Origin: Sphingopyxis panaciterrulae
GTDB lineage: Bacteria; Pseudomonadota; Alphaproteobacteria; Sphingomonadales; Sphingomonadaceae
Reading direction: 5' to 3'
NCBI RefSeq assembly: GCF_014199295.1
Contig: NZ_JACIJH010000010.1
Span: forward strand, 102,442 to 166,441
Length of the DNA stretch: 64,000 bases
Positions 46,498 through 54,098 of this stretch are shown here, piece by piece (position 1 is the stretch's first letter; every line of letters begins with the position of its first letter). The position numbers and the translations under genes are program-made. The notes beneath the pieces are model-generated. The model did not search any database. It worked only from the letters and a program-made list of their open reading frames with translations, and was not told the DNA's origin.

Positions 46498-46511
46498 GGA
46501 ATATGGTTTCG
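46498..46511 (+). promoter_or_regulatory. Second operator-like site upstream of iolG
   Basis: GGAA-TATGGT-TTCG, 29 bases (centre to centre) after the strong palindrome and 18 bases before the iolG start. Two same-face sites suggest cooperative binding. Confidence 0.55.
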
Positions 46512-46529
46512 ACTGGAAGAGGATATAGA

Positions 46530-47513
46530 ATGCACGACATCGCACTGATCGGCGCCGGCAGGATCGGCAAAATCCATGCAGCGAACCTGGCCGCCAACCC
46601 GCGCCTGCGGCTTACGCGGGTCGTCGATCCCTTTCCCGAGGCGGCGGCGGCGATCGCCGCGCAATATGACGCGCGCGTCTCCACGATCGCGGAAGCGCTG
46701 GCCGATCCGGCGGTTGCAGGGGTCGTCGTCGCGAGTTCGACCGACACTCATCTTCCCTACAGCCTCGCCGCTGCCGAGGCCGGCAAGGCGGTCTTCTGCG
46801 AAAAGCCGCTCGATCAGGATCTGACCGCCGCGCGCGAATCGGCGGCGCGGTTCGCGGCGCTGGACGCGCGGCTGTTCCTGGCATTCAACCGCCGCTTCGA
46901 TCCGAACTTCGCGACCTTGCAGGCGCGGCTCGCGGAGGGCGCGGTCGGCGCTCTCGAAACGCTGCACATCATCAGCCACGACCCCGCTCCGCCGCCGGTC
47001 GAGTATATCAAAGTGTCGGGCGGCATCTTCAAGGATATGGTCATCCACGATTTCGACATGGCGCGCTGGCTGCTCGGCGAGGACGTCACCGAAGTTTTCG
47101 CTAGCGCCTCGGTGCTCGTCGATCCCGCGATCGGCGAGGCGGGCGACGTCGATACCGCGAAGACGATCCTGCGCACTGCATCGGGCCGACTCTGCGTGAT
47201 CTCGTCGAGCCGCCGCAGCGGCTATGGCTATGATCAGCGGATCGAGGCGTTCGGGTCGAAGGGTCTGATCCGCGCGCAGAACCAGCTCGAAACGTCGGTC
47301 GAGACCTGGGACGAAGAGGGCGCCGCCACCGACCGCTTCCAGAATTTCTTCCTCGATCGCTATGCGGTCGCCTACGCGCGCGAGGCTGATCATTTCGCCG
47401 ACATCCTCGACGGCGCCGTACCGCTCATCGATTTCCGCGACGGCGTCGCGGCGCTGGCGCTGGCCGAAGCGGCGGCGCAGTCGGCGCGGTCGGGGGAACG
47501 GGTGCTGCTGTAA
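46530..47513 (+). CDS. iolG: Inositol 2-dehydrogenase
   Basis: A 327-residue Gfo/Idh/MocA enzyme with IALIGAGRIGKIHAANL at the start, the EKP motif VFCEKPLDQDL near residue 90, and the catalytic-region motif GGIFKDMVIHDFDMARWLLG near residue 163 (Lys-Asp-His arrangement) typical of IolG. It oxidises myo-inositol to 2-keto-myo-inositol, step one of the pathway. The start is ATG 46530, with GGAAGAGG upstream; ATG 46503 lies inside the operator. It is divergent from the regulator gene. Confidence 0.95.
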   Translation: MHDIALIGAGRIGKIHAANLAANPRLRLTRVVDPFPEAAAAIAAQYDARVSTIAEALADPAVAGVVVASSTDTHLPYSLAAAEAGKAVFCEKPLDQDLTAARESAARFAALDARLFLAFNRRFDPNFATLQARLAEGAVGALETLHIISHDPAPPPVEYIKVSGGIFKDMVIHDFDMARWLLGEDVTEVFASASVLVDPAIGEAGDVDTAKTILRTASGRLCVISSSRRSGYGYDQRIEAFGSKGLIRAQNQLETSVETWDEEGAATDRFQNFFLDRYAVAYAREADHFADILDGAVPLIDFRDGVAALALAEAAAQSARSGERVLL

Positions 47514-47520
47514 AATGGCC

Positions 47521-47610
47521 GTCATCCCCGCGAAGGCAGGGACCGCCAGCGGTTTACGCAGCGGCGAAGGATAAGGCCGATGTCGGCCCCCGCCTTCGCG
47601 GGGGCGATGG
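47521..47610. repeat. REP-like palindrome downstream of iolG
   Basis: Arms GTCATCCCCGCGAAGGCAGGG and its near-complement ending CCTTCGCGGGGGCGAT (47587-47604) flank an inner imperfect stem. It sits in the convergent space between iolG and the TonB receptor and may act as a bidirectional transcription stop. Confidence 0.7.
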
Positions 47611-47655
47611 TCGTTTTATCGGCTCGCGCATCAGAGCCGGCTTCGCCTTCTCCCA

Positions 47656-47685
47656 CAAAGAAAGGGGCCAGGTTTCCCCGGCCCC
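47656..47685 (-). terminator. Rho-independent terminator of the TonB receptor gene
   Basis: On the minus strand a GGGGCC/GGCCCC stem with an inner CC/GG extension is followed by TTTCTTT. It ends 27 bases downstream of the receptor stop. The stem also faces the iolG side. Confidence 0.75.
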
Positions 47686-47711
47686 AGACCCAGTGCGACC
47701 CCCGCAGAGGA

Positions 47712-50243
47712 TCAGAATTTGAACTGTATACCTGTCTTGACCGAGTAGCCGTAGCGTTCAACCTCGTCGGTCCGCGACGAAATGCCCTGGAAGACGCGAT
47801 AGGGTTCGTCGTTGAGGTTCGATCCTTCGAGGAAGATCGTCACATTCTTGACGATGTCATAGCCGATGCGCGCGTCCCACTGGTTGAAGGCGCCGACATA
47901 AAGATCGGTGTCGGTATCCTCGCCGGGTTCGAGCAGATAGGCCGAGCGGTATGTATAGGCGACGCGCGCCGACAGCCCGCCCTTTTCATAGGAGAGGAAG
48001 GCGGACGCCACCCGGTTCGACTGGCTGGCGAGCGGGAGCCGCTCGTTGCCGCGGCCCGGAATGCCCTTGGCACGCGACTTCACGAAGGTAATGCTTCCGC
48101 CGATGCTGAAGCCGTCGAGCGGCGCAGGCAGGAAGCTGAGTTCGGTCTGCGCGTTGATCTCGATGCCCTTGACGAAGGCGCTGTCGGCGTTGACCGGCAT
48201 CGTCACCTGCGCATCGACCAGCGCCTGCCCGGCAAAGGTGCCGCTCTGCACGACGGTCGCCGTGTAGATCGGATTCTCGATCGTCTTGTAGAAGCCGGCG
48301 ATGCTGAGGATGCCCTTGCGCCCGATATAATATTCGCCCGCGAGGTCGTAGTTGGTCGAGGTCAGCGGCCTCAGGGCGGGATTGCCCCTCGTCACCTCGT
48401 TATCGCTGGCGTTGACGACGGTCGTCGGCGCGAGCTGTTCATAGTTCGCCCGCCCGATCGCGCGCGTCACCGCGGCGCGCAGCACGAGCGACGGCGTCGC
48501 GTTCCAGCGCAGGTTGAGGCCCGGGAAGAAGTCGGTGTAGCTCTGCGACCCGAAGCTGTCGTAATCCTTGCCGAGATCGGCGACGGTCGTCGTGTCGAGG
48601 ATGTCCTTCGCCGCATAATTGCTCTTCGTCTTTTCCATGCGGACGCCGGGGATCGCGGTAAAGGTGCCGAATTTCAGCGTCGCCATCGCATAGGTGGCGA
48701 AGATCTTTTCGCGGATCAGATAGTCGGCGGCAAGGCTGTCGCCGACGGTGCCTTCCTCATCCAGCTCGAACCCGGCGAGGTTCGACTGGAAGAAGCTGTC
48801 GGCACTCGGGCGGCTGATCGTCGCGCCGAACGGATAGCGGCCCTTGAAGATGCTGTCGATCGACCCGTCCTGAACCTGATCGAGCGTGAAGTCGTCGTCA
48901 TAGCCGCCATAGATCACCGATTCGGCATCATTGGTCTTGCGCCGGCTTGTATATTTGGCGCCGACCTGGATCGTGCTGTCGTCGCCGATGCCGATCGGGG
49001 TGCGGAAATCGGCGCGCGCCTGATAAAGATCCTCGCGCGCGCGGCGATGCTCATAGCTTGTTTCGTCAAATTTATAATTGGACGGGTCGAACGCCGCCGC
49101 GTCGGATTGATAGAGCGGGATCGATCCCGACAGGTCGTATGACCCGGTAATCTTCTTGGCCGCGAAGATGATCTCATCGCGATGCGGGTCGCGCTTGTTG
49201 GCCTGGGTATAGCTGCCCTCGACGCGCAGCCAGCTCGGGCCGAGATCGAACTCGCCGCCGAACGACGAGGTGAAGGTGTCCGAATTTTCCTCGCGCGAGC
49301 GTAGCGCGCGCTTGGCCTTGGCGGCGGCAAAATCGCCGCTGGTCGCGGTCTGGTTGGTGATCTCGTCTTCGTCGAGGTCGACCTGAAAGCCCGGACGCGA
49401 TTCCTTGTCCTTGTATTTGGAATAGAGGAAGCGCGCAAAGACCTTCACCTCGTCGGTCGGGCGCCAGTCGAAATTGGCGACCGCGCCATAGCGTTGACGG
49501 CGGGTGTGATAGTCGCGCAGAGTCTGGCGCAGCGGCACGAATTCACCGTCCACCTCCTCCCACTTGCCGCCTGACTGGATGTTTTGCGCCTCAAACTCGC
49601 GGTTCGAATAGTTGAGCGCGAAGACAAAGCCGAACTGGCGGTCGGGGCCGAAGCGCGACCCGATCGATGCGTCGAACTCATAGGGATGCTTGCCGTTCAG
49701 ATCATATTTGCCATAGGCGGCGCGCAGGCTGCCGAAGGTGCCCGGCCGGTCGAAAGCGGTCACGGTTTCAATATTGGCGGCGCCCGCGATCGCATTGGCG
49801 TCCATGTCGGGAGTCAGCGTCTTCGAAACCGTCACAGCGCCGATCAGCGCCGACGGGATGTCGTCGAGCTTCACCTGACGCGAGTCGGGTTCCGGGGCGG
49901 CGGCGGTCTGGCCGTTCAAGGTCACGTTGAGCAGGTCGGGCGACACGCCGCGGACGGTCAGATAGCGCCCTTCGCCCATGTCGTTGGCGACGCTGAGGCC
50001 CGGCAGGCGGCGCAGCGTTTCGGCGACGTTCTGGTCGGGCAGTCGCCCGACGTCGTCGGCGCGGACCTCGTCGACTTGCGTATCGGTGTTCCGCTTCGTC
50101 TCGAGCGCCGCGCGATCGGCGGCGCGTCGACCGGTGACGACGATCGCATCGCCTTGCTCCGCTGCATCCTGGGCCCAGGCATCCGCCGTGGGAACCGCTA
50201 GACATGTCGTGATTAAAAGCGCCCGTCCGAACCGCCGTGTCAT
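47712..50243 (-). CDS. TonB-dependent outer-membrane receptor of the inositol/phytate island
   Basis: An 843-residue receptor with a signal peptide (ALLITTCLAVPTADAWAQ). The plug domain shows DAIVVTGRR (TonB-box-like) and GRLPDQNVAETLRRLPGL, and RYLTVRGVSPDLLNVTLNGQ near residue 95. A 22-strand barrel follows, ending in a typical C-terminal Phe (TGIQFKF). It resembles the long proteobacterial TonB receptors for oligomers and phosphates. The start is ATG 50243 with GGAGGAG upstream. Two operator-like sites precede it, so it is likely coregulated with the iol genes and may take up phytate or inositol phosphates. Substrate unproven. Confidence 0.9.
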   Translation of the reverse strand: MTRRFGRALLITTCLAVPTADAWAQDAAEQGDAIVVTGRRAADRAALETKRNTDTQVDEVRADDVGRLPDQNVAETLRRLPGLSVANDMGEGRYLTVRGVSPDLLNVTLNGQTAAAPEPDSRQVKLDDIPSALIGAVTVSKTLTPDMDANAIAGAANIETVTAFDRPGTFGSLRAAYGKYDLNGKHPYEFDASIGSRFGPDRQFGFVFALNYSNREFEAQNIQSGGKWEEVDGEFVPLRQTLRDYHTRRQRYGAVANFDWRPTDEVKVFARFLYSKYKDKESRPGFQVDLDEDEITNQTATSGDFAAAKAKRALRSREENSDTFTSSFGGEFDLGPSWLRVEGSYTQANKRDPHRDEIIFAAKKITGSYDLSGSIPLYQSDAAAFDPSNYKFDETSYEHRRAREDLYQARADFRTPIGIGDDSTIQVGAKYTSRRKTNDAESVIYGGYDDDFTLDQVQDGSIDSIFKGRYPFGATISRPSADSFFQSNLAGFELDEEGTVGDSLAADYLIREKIFATYAMATLKFGTFTAIPGVRMEKTKSNYAAKDILDTTTVADLGKDYDSFGSQSYTDFFPGLNLRWNATPSLVLRAAVTRAIGRANYEQLAPTTVVNASDNEVTRGNPALRPLTSTNYDLAGEYYIGRKGILSIAGFYKTIENPIYTATVVQSGTFAGQALVDAQVTMPVNADSAFVKGIEINAQTELSFLPAPLDGFSIGGSITFVKSRAKGIPGRGNERLPLASQSNRVASAFLSYEKGGLSARVAYTYRSAYLLEPGEDTDTDLYVGAFNQWDARIGYDIVKNVTIFLEGSNLNDEPYRVFQGISSRTDEVERYGYSVKTGIQFKF

Positions 50244-50299
50244 TATGGACTCTCCTCCCCCGGCACGGCTCCCTGCCGCGCTCGTTCGGGCAGCATAAT

Positions 50300-50343
50300 G
50301 GCACAATTATTCTATATTGCAAGCTAAATAGAATATATCTTGC
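50300..50343 (-). promoter_or_regulatory. Paired operator-like sites upstream of the TonB receptor
   Basis: TATTCTAT (50308-50315) and ATAGAATA (50328-50335) form a perfect interrupted palindrome with a 12-base spacer. Reading outward, AGAA-TAATTG-TGCC (minus strand, 50300-50313) and AGAA-TATATC-TTGC (50330-50343) match half of the island motif. The pair lies 57-100 bases upstream of the receptor start. Confidence 0.55.
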
Positions 50344-50419
50344 ACAATGGCTTGCGGAGACGCGCGGCAGCGGCCCGCGTGGCGGGCGACCTGACACCCG
50401 GCTGACGGAAGGATCAGGC

Positions 50420-51751
50420 CTATAGCGCCCAGCCGACGCGGACTTCCAGCCCGCCGAGCGGCGAGCGCGCGAGGGCAAGATCGCCACCCGAGGCCTCGGC
50501 CAGTTCGCGTGCGATGGCAAGGCCGAGTCCATGGCCTTCGTCGCCCGAATCGAGGCGCGCGCCGCGCAGGATCGCTTCCTCCCGCTGCGCGCCGTCGAGA
50601 CCGGGTCCGTCGTCGCCGACGACCAGTATCCGCCGTCCGCCGGTAGTTTCGACCGCGACACGGACGAGGCGGCGCGCATGGCGCGCGGCGTTTTCGAGCA
50701 GGGGACCGAGCAGTTCGGCGGCATCGTCGCCCGCGAGCGGCAGCGTCGCGCTTTCGTCACAGGCCAGCGAAAACGCCACGCGCTCGCCTGCCTCGGTCTG
50801 CTCGATCACCGCGACGAGCCGCTCGATCAGCGGCAGCGCGACCGTGCTGCGCCCTTCGGGAACGAGGCTGATCCGCGTCCGCGCCAATTCGCCGCCGATT
50901 GCCGCGCGCATCGCCGCGATCGACGAATCGAGACCGTCGGCCATCGCCGTCGCACCGCTCTCGCGCACCCTTGCGCTTTGCGCGGCAAGCGCGGCAAGCG
51001 GCGTCTTGAGTCCGTGCGCAAGGTCGGCGGCGCGGCGGCGGGCACGCACCAGATCGGCTTCGCGCGCGTCGGCCAGCGCATCGATCGATTCGGTCAGCGG
51101 CGCCAGTTCGCGGGGATAGGCGCCGCCCAGGCGCGCCGAAGCATCGCGGCGCAGCCGTTCGACCTCCTGTCCGACGCGCCGCAGCGGGCGAAGGCCCAGC
51201 CCAACCTGCGCCCAGGCCGCAAGCGCGAGGACGGTCCACAGCAGCGCGAGGAACAACGCCATCTCGCGCCCGAACTCGCGCTGCGCCGGAGCCAGCTTGG
51301 CGAGGTCGTAGCCGAGCTGGACGATCACCGGCGATTCCTGCGATTGCAGACGAATCGCACGTTCCATCAACAGCAGCTGCTGACCGAAGGGGCCATCGGC
51401 GCGGCGAATCCGCCACCGATCGGCGGGTGCCGACACGGTGGTCGGCAGATGACTGTCCCACAGCGAAATCGAGCGGATCGCGCCAGCCGCGGTCGATGCC
51501 TGCCAATAGAGACCGCCGGCCGGAACCGCGAAGCGCGGATCGGCAGGCTCGGACCCCGCAACCGGCACACCGCGCGCCAATTGCAGATCGGCGAGCAGCG
51601 GCCGCACCTGAACCAGCAGTTCGTCCTCGACGCGCCGCTCGACATGGCGGTCGAACAGCCAGGTCATCGCGAACCAGGCGACGATCAGCGCCAGGGCGAT
51701 CGCCACCCCCGCCCCCGCGATCAACCGAAGCCGGAGCGAGCGTCCCGTCAC
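50420..51751 (-). CDS. Sensor histidine kinase
   Basis: A 443-residue membrane kinase. The first membrane segment (AGAGVAIALALIVAWFAMTW) and a second near residue 165 enclose a periplasmic sensor of about 130 residues. The HAMP-like linker is followed by the H-box DLAHGLKTPLAAL near residue 245, N-box PLLENAARHA, D-box VGDDGPGLDG and G-box GHGLGLAIARE. The H-box is PhoQ-like. It overlaps the response regulator by four bases, in the order PepSY protein, regulator, kinase. The signal is unknown; by context it may relate to phosphate, metal or substrate at the envelope. Confidence 0.93.
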   Translation of the reverse strand: MTGRSLRLRLIAGAGVAIALALIVAWFAMTWLFDRHVERRVEDELLVQVRPLLADLQLARGVPVAGSEPADPRFAVPAGGLYWQASTAAGAIRSISLWDSHLPTTVSAPADRWRIRRADGPFGQQLLLMERAIRLQSQESPVIVQLGYDLAKLAPAQREFGREMALFLALLWTVLALAAWAQVGLGLRPLRRVGQEVERLRRDASARLGGAYPRELAPLTESIDALADAREADLVRARRRAADLAHGLKTPLAALAAQSARVRESGATAMADGLDSSIAAMRAAIGGELARTRISLVPEGRSTVALPLIERLVAVIEQTEAGERVAFSLACDESATLPLAGDDAAELLGPLLENAARHARRLVRVAVETTGGRRILVVGDDGPGLDGAQREEAILRGARLDSGDEGHGLGLAIARELAEASGGDLALARSPLGGLEVRVGWAL

Positions 51752-52416
51752 GCGGCGGCCGCCGGCAGGACGTAACCGAAGCCGCGCCGGGTCTGGATGG
51801 TGTCAGCGCCGAGCTTGCGCCGCAGTCGCGCGATCAGGGCCTCGATCGCGTTGGCGTTTTCGGTATCGGCGTCGCCATAGAGATGATCGGAAAGCTCGGT
51901 CGCGGGCACCGCGCGGCCGGCATGATGGGCGAGGTAGTCGAGCAGTCGATACTCAAGCGGCGAGAGCTTGACGAGCGCGCCGTCGAGTGTCGCAGTCATC
52001 CGGTGGGTATCGATCCGCAGCGGCCCCGCCTCGATCATCGGGCTCGAACGCCCGGCGGCACGGCGGATCAGCCCGCGAACGCGCGCCACCAGCTCCTCCA
52101 TCGCCCACGGCTTTGCCATATAATCGTCGGCGCCCGCCTCGATCCCGGCAACCTTGTCGGTCCATTCGCCCCGCGCCGACAGGATGAGGACGGGGAAATT
52201 CCGTCCCGCCTCACGCCAGCGCCGGACCACCGACAGCCCGTCGAGCCGCGGCAGGCCGAGGTCGACGATCGCGACGTCATAATCCTCGACATCGCCGTTG
52301 AACCACGCCTGCTGGCCGTCACCGGCAAGGTCGACGACGAATCCCGCCGCGGTCATGCCGCGAACGAGTTCGGAAGCGACGACAGGATCGTCCTCGACCA
52401 CCAACGCGCGCATCAA
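51748..52416 (-). CDS. OmpR/PhoP-family response regulator
   Basis: A 222-residue regulator. The receiver domain has acidic VVEDDPVV, the phospho-acceptor Asp in VAIVDLGLPRLDG near residue 51 and the conserved Lys in YMAKPWAMEEL near residue 101. The winged-helix domain (about 130-215) ends TIQTRRGFGYVLP. It overlaps the kinase start and the PepSY stop by four bases each. Direct repeats with 11-base spacing upstream of the operon and of the second TonB receptor are candidate sites for it. Confidence 0.95.
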   Translation of the reverse strand: MMRALVVEDDPVVASELVRGMTAAGFVVDLAGDGQQAWFNGDVEDYDVAIVDLGLPRLDGLSVVRRWREAGRNFPVLILSARGEWTDKVAGIEAGADDYMAKPWAMEELVARVRGLIRRAAGRSSPMIEAGPLRIDTHRMTATLDGALVKLSPLEYRLLDYLAHHAGRAVPATELSDHLYGDADTENANAIEALIARLRRKLGADTIQTRRGFGYVLPAAAA

Positions 52417-52727
52417 TCATCCTCGATCTTGATCACCCGGCCGGTCCTGGCGTCGATTTCGACCTCGCGCACCCTGCCGCCGCCGGTCAGGATTTTCACC
52501 TCATATTTGAACCCGAAGGATTCGCGTTCCAGCTTGACCTTGAGCACGTCGCCCGGGACGCGCTCGGTCGCGATCGCCAGGACGCGGGTGATCGGCAGGA
52601 TTTCGCCGCGCGCCAGCGCCGCGCTCGCCGCGCGTTGATCGGCTTTGTCGTCCTTGTCCTTGGCCAAGGTCATGCCGGGGAGGGTGAGAGCGGTCACGGC
52701 GACCGCAAGGAGAAGTGTCTTTTTCAT
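52413..52727 (-). CDS. PepSY-domain periplasmic protein
   Basis: A 104-residue protein with a cleavable signal (TLLLAVAVTALTLPGMTLAKD). It has one PepSY domain (RGEILPITRVLAIATERVPG, and a C-terminal VREVEIDARTGRVIKIEDD). PepSY proteins often accompany PhoPQ-like systems and act as inhibitors or sensors in the periplasm. ATG 52727 has AGGAAGGG upstream. It is the first gene of the PepSY-regulator-kinase operon. Confidence 0.88.
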   Translation of the reverse strand: MKKTLLLAVAVTALTLPGMTLAKDKDDKADQRAASAALARGEILPITRVLAIATERVPGDVLKVKLERESFGFKYEVKILTGGGRVREVEIDARTGRVIKIEDD

Positions 52728-52749
52728 ACGCCCTTCCTGCCACAAGGCC

Positions 52750-52769
52750 GCTGATAGAAAGCTGACATC
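52750..52769. promoter_or_regulatory. Possible response-regulator box upstream of the PepSY operon
   Basis: GCTGAT and GCTGAC hexamers start exactly 11 bases apart (52750 and 52761), the spacing used by many OmpR/PhoP-type regulators. The 9-mer GCTGACATC (52761-52769) recurs at 56189-56197 upstream of the second TonB receptor. Confidence 0.35.
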
Positions 52770-52833
52770 ACCGGGCGAAGGGCTGATCGGCAAATGGCAT
52801 TGATGAAATAAATTTTCCTATTTATATAGAGTC

Positions 52834-52847
52834 GATAAATATATTCC
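52834..52847 (-). promoter_or_regulatory. Operator-like site upstream of the histidine acid phytase
   Basis: On the minus strand GGAA-TATATT-TATC matches half of the island motif and ends 15 bases before the GTG start of the phytase gene, within an AT-rich promoter stretch. Confidence 0.5.
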
Positions 52848-52862
52848 ACAATGGAGAGGCCC

Positions 52863-54092
52863 GTGAAGCGCATTCTGCTGTTATCCACTGCACTGCTGGC
52901 GGCGTGCGCCGCGCCCGGGCCGGGGGCCAACACCCCGGTCGCCAGCCAGCCATCGCTGAAGCTCGAGAAGGTCGTGATGCTGATGCGGCACGGCGTCCGT
53001 CCGCCGACGAAGCCCGTCGTCGTTCCGCCGGGCTATTCGTCCGAGACATGGCCCGGCTGGCCCGTCGATTTCGGCCTGCTGACGCCGCGGGGCGCGGCGG
53101 GCGTCAGGCTTCTCGGCGAAAGCGATCGCGCCTATTTCGGCGCCCGCGGCTTATTTCCCGGCGGATGCCCCGCGCCCGGCACGATCGTCCTGAAGGCGAG
53201 TTACAAGGAGCGCACGATCGAGACGGCGCGAAGCTGGGCGGCGGGTTTCATGCCCGGCTGCGCCGCGGCGATATCCCACCCCGCCGGGTCCGGCGACGAC
53301 GCGATCTTTCACGGTCTCGACAGCGGCCCGGCGTCGTTCGACGGGAATCGCGCTTATGACGCGGCCCTGGCGCAAGCGCCCGAAGGCGGCCTCGCCGCCG
53401 AGACCGAACGCCACCGCGACGAACTGACGCTGCTCGCGAAAGTGCTGAATTGCGCCGTGCCGGCCTGTCCGCTCGTCGCCGAACCCAGCCGGCTGGTTGC
53501 GCAGCCGCACGATCGCCCCAAGCTCGAGGGTCCGCTCGATATCGCATCGACCGCGAGCCAGACGCTGGTGCTCGAATATCTGGAGGGCAAGCCGATGACC
53601 GAGGTCGGCTGGGGCCGCGTGAGCCGCGCCGAGATCGAACAATTGCTGCGCTTCCACCCGCTCAAGTTCCGTTATTCGAATCGCCCCGGCTATGTCGCCG
53701 CCGCCGCCGCCGCACCGATCGTGCACGAGATCGTCACGGCGCTCGGCGACCGGCGCGCGGCGCGGCTGACATTGCTCGCCGGACACGACACCAACGTCGC
53801 CGACCTCGGAGGCTTCTTCGACTTGCACTGGCAGGTGCCGAGCTATCCCGCCGACGAAGTTCCACCCGGCAGCGCGCTGGGGTTCGAGCTGGTCAGCACG
53901 GCCGGGGGCGACCGCTATGTCCGCGCCTTCTATCGCGCGCAGACGATGGACCAGTTGAGGAACCTCGAAGCGCTGGGATCGGACGATGCCCTGTTCCGCC
54001 GCTATCTCCCCATTCCAGGGTGCGGCGATTCGGTCGAGGTGACCGCGTGCCGCTGGAACGATTTCGCCCGGATCGCCGCGCCGCGCGGATAA
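52863..54092 (+). CDS. AppA-like histidine acid phytase, outer-membrane or periplasmic lipoprotein
   Basis: A 409-residue histidine phosphatase (clade 2). It has a lipoprotein signal (LLSTALLAACAAPG) and the catalytic motif MLMRHGVRPPTKP near residue 40, almost identical to AppA. TWPGWPVDFGLLTPRG near residue 60 and the proton-donor motif LLAGHDTNVADLGG near residue 305 also match. Such enzymes sequentially dephosphorylate phytate and other phosphate esters, to monophosphate in the AppA case. GTG 52863 is preferred because GGAGAGG precedes it; ATG 52851 is possible. Divergent from the PepSY operon. Confidence 0.9.
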   Translation: MKRILLLSTALLAACAAPGPGANTPVASQPSLKLEKVVMLMRHGVRPPTKPVVVPPGYSSETWPGWPVDFGLLTPRGAAGVRLLGESDRAYFGARGLFPGGCPAPGTIVLKASYKERTIETARSWAAGFMPGCAAAISHPAGSGDDAIFHGLDSGPASFDGNRAYDAALAQAPEGGLAAETERHRDELTLLAKVLNCAVPACPLVAEPSRLVAQPHDRPKLEGPLDIASTASQTLVLEYLEGKPMTEVGWGRVSRAEIEQLLRFHPLKFRYSNRPGYVAAAAAAPIVHEIVTALGDRRAARLTLLAGHDTNVADLGGFFDLHWQVPSYPADEVPPGSALGFELVSTAGGDRYVRAFYRAQTMDQLRNLEALGSDDALFRRYLPIPGCGDSVEVTACRWNDFARIAAPRG

Positions 54093-54098
54093 GGATGC

